A stretch of 53,784 bases of DNA from Fusicatenibacter sp. (GTDB lineage Bacteria; Bacillota; Clostridia; Lachnospirales; Lachnospiraceae): the NCBI GenBank assembly GCA_017887445.1, contig JAGHIA010000032.1, positions 1 to 53,784 on the forward strand, given 5' to 3'. The position numbers and the translations under genes were made by a program. Below are positions 10,465 to 18,557 of the stretch, in pieces (positions within the stretch are counted from its first letter, which is position 1; each line of letters begins with the position of its first letter). A model generated the notes under the pieces. It had not been told where the DNA came from. It did not search any database and worked only from the letters and a program-made list of their open reading frames with translations.

Positions 10465-10543
10465 ATTTCATCCGGCAGAGCAGAGGGATATTTGGTATCC
10501 GCTCTGCTTCGTTTGGGGCTGAACGTGTGTCACCGGCATACTA

Positions 10544-12481
10544 TCAATTCATCGTTCCCTCGTTATGCTCCCGAAGAAACTGCAGAAACTCGGTTTCCGG
10601 CATGGGTCTGGCGTAATAAAATCCCTGGATCCAGTCGGCGCCGCGGCTGGTCAGCGCCTGGGCCTGTGCTTCGGTCTCCACACCTTCCGCCACCACCTGG
10701 CAGCCCATCTGGTGGAAAAGGTCCATCATGGCGTTGACCAGGAAGGTAAAGCGGTTGTTGTCGGAATATTCCTGGATCAGGCTTTTGTCCATTTTGATGC
10801 TGGAAAACGAACAATCCAGCACCGCGGAAAGGTTGGAATAGCCGGTGCCGAAGTCGTCCAGGGAAAAGCCAAATCCTATCTGCTGCAGTTCGTCCATAAT
10901 CCGGTGCATCCGGGGAAGATCCTCAGACAGGACCCGCTCGGTCAGCTCCAGCTTCATGCGTTCAGGTGCAAAGTGGTATTGCTCCACCAGCGCCTGCAGT
11001 TCGGCGATAAGGCTGGGGGACATAAACTGCTGCATGGACAGATTGACGGAGACGACGTTCAGCTGTTCCGGAGCCGTGGCTGCCAGGAGACGGCTGACGT
11101 TTTGCAGAACAATGCTGCTGATCTCGGCGATCAGTCCGTGCTGCTCCGCCAGCGGGATGAAGATCGCGGGGGAGACGAGCGTTCCGTCGGCCCCTTGCAT
11201 CCGGACCAGGGCTTCCGCCATAAGAAATTTTCCGCTGGCACAGTGATAGATTGGCTGATACCACACCTGAAACAGGTTTTCACGGACCGACTGCTGCATC
11301 TGATGGATGATCTGATTGCGCTGCTCCATGGTCCGGTAGACAGACTCATCGAACCGGACGATACGGTCTTTCCGTTCTTTGGCAAGGGAGAGACTGAAAT
11401 TCAGAAATTCCATGATATCGGTGGCGTTCCAGTCCTGGTCGGTGCAGATAAGTTCCGCGAAGGAGGTATCCAGGATAACGCTGGAATCGCCCATGTCCCA
11501 CGGCTTTGAAAACCGCTGGTAGACGGTTTCCAGAAGCTTTCCGGAGGAAACCATTCCCGTGTAAGGGACCAGAAGCGTAAATTCCACGTTGCCTACCCGG
11601 AAGGAGGTGCCGGAAGGATGGAGAGTTTCCAGCCACATGGCAATCTCATACAGCAGATGGTCCCCTTTTTCGTGCCCGTAGCGGTGATTGATGCTCGCGA
11701 ACTGGTGAATGGCGATCACGATTACCTGAAAATGCTGGCGTCCGCCAAGACGCAGGGAAAGTTCCTGATGAAAGCTTTTCCGGTTGCCGCTGGAGGTCAG
11801 GGTGTCCTGCTCGACGCGCCGGCTCTGGAAGTTTACAAGCAGGATGATGTTTGCGGCCACGATAATGCCACCGTTGAACAGAACATCCGGATAGACCAGC
11901 TGGTAGGCGGTCAGTAGCAGGATAATGGGCGGCAATATCCGCATAACACGGCGCATGGCCGGACTGATGCTTTTCCGGTTGCGTACATTGACATAGATCA
12001 GCATGAGCAGCTGGACGCCCATGATCCCATAGCCGAGATTAATCAGCGGACCGCGGCGGTAGATCCGGTCTTCGTCAAAGTAGAAGATAACTCCGCTGCG
12101 CAGGTTGTACAGGATCAACGCGAAGAAAAGCAGGTACAAAAACAGCAGGATGCCGGTAAAGATCCGCTGTTGGCGCTGCTGATATATGTGCTCATAGAGC
12201 AGCCGCATCAGGTAGTAGGCGATGATGGTGGAGACGGTCACAATCAGGAGAAAATAAGCGCTGTTGCACAGCAGATTGACCCAAAGGGGAAGGTCCCAAG
12301 CCAGATGGATCATGTAAACGCACAGAATGTTCAGCAAAATGGAGCCGGCGGATGTCAGAAGGCAGAGCTGATAGAGTTTCCGCTGGGGGAATCCTTTCCA
12401 GCGACGCTCATAAAAGTTGAGCATCAGTATAAAGATGATGATCAGAGAAAATAACTCTGCAGATAAGAACCACTTATTCAC
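10544..12481 (-). CDS. Membrane-bound EAL-domain c-di-GMP phosphodiesterase with degenerate GGDEF domain
   Basis: 645 residues. The N-terminal ~225 residues hold about seven hydrophobic segments (membrane sensor). A GGDEF-type fold follows (about 235-395) in which the signature is replaced by VGNVEF, so cyclase activity is unlikely. The EAL domain (about 400-640) keeps the catalytic set: EALVR near residue 422, VNLS, ELTE, DDFGTGYS, IKMDKS, VAEGVET and the QGFYYARPM loop. It is therefore predicted to hydrolyse c-di-GMP to pGpG, perhaps with the dead GGDEF as a GTP or c-di-GMP sensing module. It is monocistronic and convergent with pcrA. Confidence 0.93.
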   Translation of the reverse strand: MNKWFLSAELFSLIIIFILMLNFYERRWKGFPQRKLYQLCLLTSAGSILLNILCVYMIHLAWDLPLWVNLLCNSAYFLLIVTVSTIIAYYLMRLLYEHIYQQRQQRIFTGILLFLYLLFFALILYNLRSGVIFYFDEDRIYRRGPLINLGYGIMGVQLLMLIYVNVRNRKSISPAMRRVMRILPPIILLLTAYQLVYPDVLFNGGIIVAANIILLVNFQSRRVEQDTLTSSGNRKSFHQELSLRLGGRQHFQVIVIAIHQFASINHRYGHEKGDHLLYEIAMWLETLHPSGTSFRVGNVEFTLLVPYTGMVSSGKLLETVYQRFSKPWDMGDSSVILDTSFAELICTDQDWNATDIMEFLNFSLSLAKERKDRIVRFDESVYRTMEQRNQIIHQMQQSVRENLFQVWYQPIYHCASGKFLMAEALVRMQGADGTLVSPAIFIPLAEQHGLIAEISSIVLQNVSRLLAATAPEQLNVVSVNLSMQQFMSPSLIAELQALVEQYHFAPERMKLELTERVLSEDLPRMHRIMDELQQIGFGFSLDDFGTGYSNLSAVLDCSFSSIKMDKSLIQEYSDNNRFTFLVNAMMDLFHQMGCQVVAEGVETEAQAQALTSRGADWIQGFYYARPMPETEFLQFLREHNEGTMN

Positions 12482-12520
12482 GATTTTGTCCTCATGTATT
12501 TTGAATTTTTTCTACAGTTA

Positions 12521-12549
12521 ATTTTACAATAGAACGCAGGGTTTGTCAC
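12521..12549 (-). promoter_or_regulatory. Promoter of the EAL gene
   Basis: On the minus strand GTGACA (12549-12544), 17-bp spacer, TAAAAT (12526-12521), about 40 bp before the start codon. Confidence 0.55.
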
Positions 12550-12603
12550 TAGCGTTTGCCGGAATAGATCAAAAATAAGCGCAGAATCACAATACTAAAG
12601 TGT

Positions 12604-12632
12604 GTAACCGCTCAGCAACGCTGAACGGTTAC
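12604..12632. repeat. GTAAC palindrome (A' form)
   Basis: GTAACCGCTCAGC AAC GCTGAACGGTTAC, 29 bp, same as the right-end palindrome of family A. No target duplication seen. Confidence 0.6.
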
Positions 12633-12663
12633 CGGGTCTTCCAGCAGGAGAGAAGTTTTGTGT

Positions 12664-12698
12664 AACGATTCAGCCGGCTGAATTTTCAAACATGCGCT
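12664..12698. repeat. Chimeric A'/C repeat remnant
   Basis: GTAACGATTCAGCCGGCTGAA runs straight into TTTTCAAACATGCGC, a family C right end. The GTTAC end of the first palindrome is missing, so one element seems to have been joined to or interrupted by the other. Confidence 0.45.
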
Positions 12699-12726
12699 TC
12701 GGTATCTGGATGGGTGAGAAGTTCTG

Positions 12727-12735
12727 TGATATACT
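12727..12735 (+). promoter_or_regulatory. Extended -10 promoter of the LytTR operon
   Basis: TGATATACT (extended TGn plus TATACT at 12730-12735), with only a weak -35 (TGGATG at 12707). The gene starts about 97 bp downstream. Confidence 0.45.
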
Positions 12736-12831
12736 GGTACATTGTAAATGAGAGAACCGGTCAGAGGCGCCGGGGATTTCGTTTGCGATGTGCCAATGCG
12801 ATATGAAAAAGAAAGGACAGGTATGTGATCG

Positions 12832-13530
12832 ATGAACTATCAGGTGGCCATATGCGACGACAGTCCGGCAGACGCCCAGTATGTGTCCGCGCTTGTCCGC
12901 GAATGGGCAGGCCGGTGCGGCGCGGCTGTGCATGTGGAGCTGTTTGCGTCGGCGGAGGCGTTTTTGTTCCGCTATGCGGAGCACAAGGAGTTTGACCTTC
13001 TGCTGCTGGACATAGAGATGGGCGTGATGGACGGGGTAACGCTGGCCAAGACGCTGCGAAGGGAGAATGAAACCCTGCAGATTATTTTCATTACCGGTTA
13101 TTCCGACTATATTTCGGAAGGGTATGAGGTTGCCGCGCTTCATTATCTTGTGAAGCCGGTCGGGAAAGAAAAACTGTTCCAGGTGCTTGACCGGGCAGAG
13201 GACAGACTGCGAAAAAACGAGCGGGTGCTGACGCTGGAACTGTCCGGCGAGACGGTGCGGATCCCACTGTATCAGATCCGGTATGTGGATGTGTGTCATA
13301 ATTATATCACGGTTCATGCCAGGGAAGCCTTCACGGTAAAGATGTCTCTGTCCCAGCTGGCCAAGCTGCTGGACGAGAGGTTTTTCAAGGTGGGACGTTC
13401 CGCTGTGGTGAACCTTACCTGCATCCGAAAAGTGACAAAGACGGATATTTTCCTGGAAGACGGCGCCACGGTTCCGCTGCCGCGCGGGGCCTATGAGAAA
13501 GTCAACCGGGCAATCATACAAATGGGGTGA
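12832..13530 (+). CDS. LytTR-family response regulator (AgrA-like)
   Basis: 232 residues. The receiver domain is residues 1-120 with acidic pocket D9-D10, phosphoacceptor D60 (LLLDIEMG) and Lys in LVKPVG. A LytTR DNA-binding domain follows from about 130 (IPLYQIRYVDVCHNYITVH; FFKVGRSAVVNLTCI). The family binds paired 9-bp direct repeats and usually controls peptide-quorum or bacteriocin genes. The start is fixed because a stop codon lies immediately upstream in frame. A histidine kinase gene follows after a repeat D insertion, then two ABC exporters. Confidence 0.93.
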   Translation: MNYQVAICDDSPADAQYVSALVREWAGRCGAAVHVELFASAEAFLFRYAEHKEFDLLLLDIEMGVMDGVTLAKTLRRENETLQIIFITGYSDYISEGYEVAALHYLVKPVGKEKLFQVLDRAEDRLRKNERVLTLELSGETVRIPLYQIRYVDVCHNYITVHAREAFTVKMSLSQLAKLLDERFFKVGRSAVVNLTCIRKVTKTDIFLEDGATVPLPRGAYEKVNRAIIQMG

Positions 13531-13532
13531 AA

Positions 13533-13596
13533 GTTTGGAAGTAAACTTCCAAATCTGCCATTATTGGCGCAGCTAGAGCGTGTTTGAAAGGAGAAA
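13533..13596 (+). repeat. Family D repeat carrying a ribosome-binding site
   Basis: TTTGGAAGT AA ACTTCCAAA palindrome, then a conserved CCATTATTGGCGCAGC block, then GAAAGGAG. The same series is present at 39951-40160. The middle part (TAGAGCGTGTTTGAA, 13574-13588) also matches a family C end. The GAAAGGAG is the Shine-Dalgarno used by the next gene. Confidence 0.6.
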
Positions 13597-13598
13597 AT

Positions 13599-14261
13599 GT
13601 GGGATTACTTGCAAAGCTGATCGACAGACAGATAGCCGCTTATCAGCGGGAACTGATAGAAACCCATTACGCGGAGGTGGACAATATGTACCGGCAGATC
13701 CGCGGCTGGCGGCACGATTACCGCAATCATATCCAGACCATGAAGGCGTATGCCGCTGCCGGCGACTGGGAGGCGGTCTGCCGGTATCTGGACGAGCTGG
13801 ACACAGATCTGGCTACGGTGGACACGGTGGTCAAAACCGGAAATCCTATGACAGACGCTATTCTCAATTCAAAAATCTCTCTGGCAAGGGCCCGGGACAT
13901 TGCGGTGACGGCGGACGCGCATATTCTCGTGAAGCTGAATCTCTCGGAGCTGGACCTTTGCTGCATCATCGGCAATCTCTTCGACAATGCCATTGAGGCC
14001 AGCATGGAACTGCCCAAGGAGCAGCGGCTGATCCGTGTTTATATGGATATGAAAAATACGCAGCTGTACATTTCCTTTACGAATTTTACGGCGGGGAAGA
14101 AGCTGGCAAAGACAGGCAGCCTGTTTCCGACCACCAAAGGCGACGGCCATGGCTTCGGACTTGTGCGCATTGACGCCATTGTGGAGCGTCTGGACGGATA
14201 TCTCAGCCGTAATTCTGAGGACGGCGCGTTTACGACAGAGATCCTGCTGCCCACCGTATAA
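13599..14261 (+). CDS. GHKL-type histidine kinase without membrane domain (AgrC/NatK-like catalytic part)
   Basis: 220 residues: dimerisation/phosphoacceptor helix with RHDYRNH (His39), then an AgrC-type ATPase domain with N box GNLFDNAIEAS and G2 region GHGFGLVRI. AgrC proteins normally have an N-terminal multi-pass sensor, and here none is present. The protein is either a cytoplasmic partner or the remnant of a longer kinase cut by the repeat just upstream. I use GTG 13599 because AGGAG is 5 nt upstream. The ATG at 13597 is in another frame and stops after a few codons. It pairs with the upstream LytTR regulator. Confidence 0.85.
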   Translation: MGLLAKLIDRQIAAYQRELIETHYAEVDNMYRQIRGWRHDYRNHIQTMKAYAAAGDWEAVCRYLDELDTDLATVDTVVKTGNPMTDAILNSKISLARARDIAVTADAHILVKLNLSELDLCCIIGNLFDNAIEASMELPKEQRLIRVYMDMKNTQLYISFTNFTAGKKLAKTGSLFPTTKGDGHGFGLVRIDAIVERLDGYLSRNSEDGAFTTEILLPTV

Positions 14262-14279
14262 AAGAAAGACTGCAATTCG

Positions 14280-14329
14280 TCCCCCGCAGGACGCCGTTCA
14301 TCCCCGAAAGGCGCCTGCGGGGGAGTTTT
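14280..14329 (+). terminator. Terminator or attenuator between kinase and exporters
   Basis: Perfect 11-bp stem TCCCCCGCAGG / CCTGCGGGGGA with an internal CGCC/GGCG pair in the loop and a short GTTTTG tail. The exporter genes start 38 bp later, so it may attenuate read-through rather than fully stop it. Confidence 0.6.
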
Positions 14330-14366
14330 GTGGTAGGATAGCTGCTGGAAAGGAAAGTGATAGAAA

Positions 14367-16214
14367 ATGAATGACAACAGAAAACCGGCGTATGGGATCT
14401 TCCAGAGTGTCCGTTTTATGGTGCGGGCCGCGCTGCGTTACCGGAAAAGTGTCCTTGGAATGTGTCTGGCGTATGCGGCGATCAGTGTGGGCATCAACCT
14501 GACGCAGTTGTTTCTCGCCCCTGTAGTGTTGGATAAGGTAGAGCGGGCCGCGCCTCTTGGGGAGCTGCTGGGAAGCATCGGGAGCTTTTCTCTCGCATTG
14601 ATCTTATTGAACGCAGTGCTTGCTTATGTGGATGGCCTGACGCTTTATGGAAGGATTGATGTGCGTACAGGGATCATCAATGATATCAACGAAAAGAGCG
14701 CGACGACCTCGTTTCCCAATACCCGGGATCCGAAGGTTCTGAAGCTGCAGGAAATATCTATGAGGGCCGTGGACAGAAACTCCGCGGCCGGCGAGCACGT
14801 CTGGGAGACGCTTACCCGGCTGCTTCTGAACGGAAGTGCCATTGTGATCTACCTGGGTCTTCTGTCCTCTCTGAATATGGCAGTGATCCTGGCGGTGCTG
14901 GCAACGACAGTGACAGGTTTTTTTGTGGGAAAGCGGATCAATGAGTGGGGGTATCGCCATCGGGAGGAACTGGAGTCTTATGAAAAAAAGCTGCGTTATC
15001 TGATGGAACGCTCGGAGTCTGTGGCCCTTGCCAAGGATATCCGTATTTTTGGCCTTGAATCCTGGATCGACAGTATTTATTCCGGAGTGCTGCGGGCCTA
15101 CGATGCCTTTATCAACCGGCGGGAGCGTATTTACTTTGGAAGCTGTGTGGCGGATGTGGCTCTTGGCGTGGCGAGAAATGCCATTGCCTACGGTTTCCTG
15201 ATTTCCCTGGTTCTGGACCAGAGTCTTGGCGCATCGGAATTTCTTCTGTATATCTCCGCGTTCAATGGATTTACCGCGCTTGTCACCGGATTTCTGCAGG
15301 AGTGCAGTGTGCTCCACAAAGAGTGTCTGGATCTGTCGGTGATTCAGGAATATCTGAACCTGCCGGAACCGTTCCTGTTTGAGGGCGGAAAGCCTGTGCC
15401 GGAAGCGGAAGCCTATGAGCTGTCTCTGGAGAATGTTGCTTTTGTCTATCCGGGAACAGAAAGACAGATTTTCAGGAATTTGAATCTGACCATCCGTCCG
15501 GGAGAAAAGCTGGCGGTGGTAGGGTTGAACGGAGCGGGCAAGACCACATTGGTGTCTCTGCTCTGTGGGTTCTATGATCCTACGAAGGGGCGGGTGCTGC
15601 TGAACGGCACTGATATCCGCGAATTTAACCGCCGGGAGTATTACAGACTCTTTTCCTCCGTGTTCCAGGACTGCTCCGAGCTGGATATCACCGTGGCCCA
15701 GTGGGTGGCGCAGGCGGTGGACGGAATCAACATGGAAAAGGTAAAGGATTGTATCGAAAAAGCAGGACTCACAGAACAGGTGGAGGTTTTGCCGCAAAAG
15801 TATGATACCCATCTGGGAAAGCAGGCCTATCTGGACGGCGTGCAGCTTTCCGGCGGCCAGATGCAGCGGCTGATGCTGGCGCGGGCGCTGTACAAGGACG
15901 GCGCGGTGCTTACACTGGACGAGCCTACCGCGGCGCTGGACCCTCTGGCGGAAAACGATATCTATCAGAAATACAACGAGATGTCGGCGGGAAAGACCTC
16001 GGTATTTATCTCTCACCGGCTGGCCTCCACCCGTTTCTGCGACAGGATCCTGCTGCTGGAGGACGGCAGGATCGCCGAGGAAGGCACCCATCAGGAGCTG
16101 ATGGCCCTGGGCGGCAGATACGCGGAGCTGTTTCAGGTGCAGGCACGATACTACCGCGAGGGATTTGACGATTTATTGGACGATCAGGAAGGAAATCAGG
16201 AAGGAGAGAACTGA
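14367..16214 (+). CDS. ABC exporter half-transporter (peptide/multidrug type), first of pair
   Basis: 615 residues: six-helix permease (about 20-330), then ATPase domain with Walker A GLNGAGKTT (about 392), LSGGQMQ signature, Walker B VLTLDEPT and ISHRLAS. No N-terminal C39 peptidase domain, so it does not process leader peptides itself. The next gene begins 1 bp after its stop, giving a heterodimer. Position after a LytTR/GHKL pair suggests export of, or immunity to, a peptide, but I find no precursor peptide gene nearby. Confidence 0.9.
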   Translation: MNDNRKPAYGIFQSVRFMVRAALRYRKSVLGMCLAYAAISVGINLTQLFLAPVVLDKVERAAPLGELLGSIGSFSLALILLNAVLAYVDGLTLYGRIDVRTGIINDINEKSATTSFPNTRDPKVLKLQEISMRAVDRNSAAGEHVWETLTRLLLNGSAIVIYLGLLSSLNMAVILAVLATTVTGFFVGKRINEWGYRHREELESYEKKLRYLMERSESVALAKDIRIFGLESWIDSIYSGVLRAYDAFINRRERIYFGSCVADVALGVARNAIAYGFLISLVLDQSLGASEFLLYISAFNGFTALVTGFLQECSVLHKECLDLSVIQEYLNLPEPFLFEGGKPVPEAEAYELSLENVAFVYPGTERQIFRNLNLTIRPGEKLAVVGLNGAGKTTLVSLLCGFYDPTKGRVLLNGTDIREFNRREYYRLFSSVFQDCSELDITVAQWVAQAVDGINMEKVKDCIEKAGLTEQVEVLPQKYDTHLGKQAYLDGVQLSGGQMQRLMLARALYKDGAVLTLDEPTAALDPLAENDIYQKYNEMSAGKTSVFISHRLASTRFCDRILLLEDGRIAEEGTHQELMALGGRYAELFQVQARYYREGFDDLLDDQEGNQEGEN

Positions 16215-16215
16215 C

Positions 16216-18090
16216 ATGACAGAGAAAAAGGAGACGATCACCCTGAGAGAGACAGTAGCGGTCCATGTCCGGGCATGGCGGGAGATCCGCGGCTACTGTC
16301 CCGGCCTGTACCCGTGTACGGCGCTTCATTCCGCCCTGCAGGCCCTCACTCCCTATGCGTCCATTTATCTGTCCGCGCAGCTGCTCAACGAGCTGGCCGG
16401 ACCGCGCCGTCCGCAGCTGCTGTGGAGATGGGCATTGCTGCTGATCTTTCTGACAGCCGGTCTGAACCTTCTGACGCAGGCGGCGTTCCGCTGGCAGACG
16501 GCGCTGCAGGACAGATATCAGGTCCGCAGGCAGCGGCTGTACGGGGATAAACTGCGGAGTATGGATTTTGCCGATATCGACAAAGCCGGAACCCATGACC
16601 TGCTGTCCCAGATCCGTCAGAATGAAGGGTGGGCGGACTGGGGCATCCATCAGCTGTACCTGCAGTTTTCACAGATGACGGAAGGCATGTTCGGCATTGC
16701 CGGTTCCGTGGCTCTGACGGCAAGTCTGTTTTATTCGAAGGTTCCGCAGACGGCAGGGGCGTTTGTGGTTCTGAATCACCCTCTGTGTTTGGGCGCGCTG
16801 TTTGGATTTCTGGCGCTGCTTACGGTCCTTGCGCCGCTCTTTCGGAACCATGCGTCAGCCTACTGGTCCAGGTACGCGGAGCAGGCGCGGTTTGGCAACC
16901 GGGTGTTTCACGCGTTCAGTTTTATTTTCGGAGAGCAGAGACGCAGTGCGGATTTCCGTATGTATAACCAGCAGGTCATCGCCAGACATTATATGGCGGA
17001 CAATACGTTTTCCGTAGGCGGCCAAATGCACCGGGCGGCGAAGGGGCCTATGGGCGCGTGGGAGGCGGCGGCCGGCGCGCTGGGGTCTGTGCTGACCGGC
17101 GCAGTGTATCTGTTTGTCTGCCTGAAGGCCTGGGCAGGAGCCTTCGGCATCGGTTCGGTGACTCAGTACGTGGGCGCTGTCTCGGCATTGTCCCGGAACA
17201 TCTCGCTGGTCATCGAGACGGTGGGCACGCTGCGCAGCAATGTGCCGTTTCTGCGGACGGCCTTTGAATTTCTTGACATTCCAAACGCCATGTACCAGGG
17301 CAGCCTGACCACGGAAAAGCGGGCGGACAGAAAGTATACGGTGGAGTTTCGGGACGTATCCTTTTGCTATCCTGGCAGCGAACGATATGCTCTGCGCCAT
17401 GTGAACATGAAATTCAGGATTGGTTCGCGGATCGCTGTGGTCGGGGAGAATGGCAGCGGGAAGACCACGTTTATCAAGCTTCTGTGCCGGCTTTACGACC
17501 CGTCCGAGGGGGAGATCCTGCTCAATGGCATCGATATCCGCAAATACGATTACGACGATTACCGGAAGCTTTTTTCCGTTGTCTTTCAGGATTTTCAGCT
17601 GCTCTCCCAGCCGCTGGGCAGCAATGTGGCAGGGGCAGCGGTGTATGACCGTGAGCGCGCGGAGAAGGCGCTTGTGGACGCCGGGTTCGGGGAACGGCTG
17701 GCTTCCTGGCCCAAGGGACTGGACACGATGCTTTATCAGGAGTTTGGCGAGGACGGAGTGAATGTTTCAGGAGGAGAGGCACAGAAGATCGCCATTGCCA
17801 GAGCGCTGTACCGGGACGCGCCGTTTATCATCCTCGACGAGCCGACGGCCGCCCTGGACCCTGTGGCGGAGGCGGAGATCTACAGCCGGTTCAACGAGAT
17901 CGTCACAGACAGGACCGCGGTTTACATCTCCCATCGCCTGTCTTCCTGCAGATTCTGCGATGAGATCCTTGTGTTTGACCACGGATCGGTGATCCAGCAG
18001 GGCAGCCATTCCCAGCTGCTTGCAAAGGAGCAGGGAAAATACGCGCAGCTTTGGAATGTCCAGGCGCAGTATTATACGGAGACGGAGTGA
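16216..18090 (+). CDS. ABC exporter half-transporter, second of pair
   Basis: 624 residues with permease domain and ATPase domain: Walker A GENGSGKTT (about 407), signature VSGGEAQ, Walker B FIILDEPT, switch ISHRLSS. The ATG at 16216 has GGAAGGAG upstream and follows the previous stop by 1 nt. Catalytic residues are intact in both subunits. A full family C element sits 5 bp after its stop. Confidence 0.9.
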   Translation: MTEKKETITLRETVAVHVRAWREIRGYCPGLYPCTALHSALQALTPYASIYLSAQLLNELAGPRRPQLLWRWALLLIFLTAGLNLLTQAAFRWQTALQDRYQVRRQRLYGDKLRSMDFADIDKAGTHDLLSQIRQNEGWADWGIHQLYLQFSQMTEGMFGIAGSVALTASLFYSKVPQTAGAFVVLNHPLCLGALFGFLALLTVLAPLFRNHASAYWSRYAEQARFGNRVFHAFSFIFGEQRRSADFRMYNQQVIARHYMADNTFSVGGQMHRAAKGPMGAWEAAAGALGSVLTGAVYLFVCLKAWAGAFGIGSVTQYVGAVSALSRNISLVIETVGTLRSNVPFLRTAFEFLDIPNAMYQGSLTTEKRADRKYTVEFRDVSFCYPGSERYALRHVNMKFRIGSRIAVVGENGSGKTTFIKLLCRLYDPSEGEILLNGIDIRKYDYDDYRKLFSVVFQDFQLLSQPLGSNVAGAAVYDRERAEKALVDAGFGERLASWPKGLDTMLYQEFGEDGVNVSGGEAQKIAIARALYRDAPFIILDEPTAALDPVAEAEIYSRFNEIVTDRTAVYISHRLSSCRFCDEILVFDHGSVIQQGSHSQLLAKEQGKYAQLWNVQAQYYTETE

Positions 18091-18095
18091 TGGAT

Positions 18096-18259
18096 TAGAG
18101 CGTGTTTGAAAATTCATTCCTGCAATCTGCACGCCCCACTTTGCGTGGAATTTGCCCCGAAATCAGTCAGCGTAGCCCGCTACGCCTCCTGATTTTGGAA
18201 CAAATTCCCCACAAACTGTGACGCACATCTTGCAGAAAGCAATTTTCAAACACGCTCTA
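18096..18259 (+). mobile_element. Family C element, full-length copy
   Basis: 164-bp imperfect palindrome TAGAGCGTGTTTGAA...TTCAAACACGCTCTA. Internal pairs include AAATCAG/CTGATTT, GCGTAG/CTACGC and GGAATTTG/CAAATTCC. Each end is bordered by TA, which fits a TA target duplication as used by IS630/Tc1-type transposases. A second copy at the window end differs by two bases over 126 bp. Confidence 0.8.
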
Positions 18260-18376
18260 GCGCCGCAGGTCTTGGGAGTTTCACACATTCGGTACGATAG
18301 AACGAGATATGTGCGGAATGCGGCGCTATGCTTATACGGTGCCAGGATCTTACATAAAATTTTTTCTGCCTGGAAA

Positions 18377-18385
18377 TGCTATAAA
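18377..18385 (+). promoter_or_regulatory. Extended -10 promoter upstream of the oxidoreductase
   Basis: TGCTATAAA with no good -35. If used, the family A copy that follows would be transcribed in the 5' leader. Confidence 0.35.
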
Positions 18386-18388
18386 AAA

Positions 18389-18531
18389 GTAACAGTTCGG
18401 CGATGCTCAACGATTACACGCTTCACGATGCACAGAAACTGCATTTCATGCAGTTTTGCGTTGCAGGCTCGGGATTTTCGCACATTCTGTGAGAAAACAC
18501 CTCGCGGGATAGTGGCAGGCTGAACTGTTGC
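18389..18531 (-). mobile_element. Family A element, minus orientation
   Basis: 143 bp with the same modules as other A copies, reversed. The flanks are both A-rich (ATAAAAAA / AAAAAAAC), so a target duplication cannot be judged. It ends 27 bp before the oxidoreductase start. Confidence 0.72.
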
Positions 18532-18557
18532 AAAAAAACAGTTATGGGAGGCAGGAA

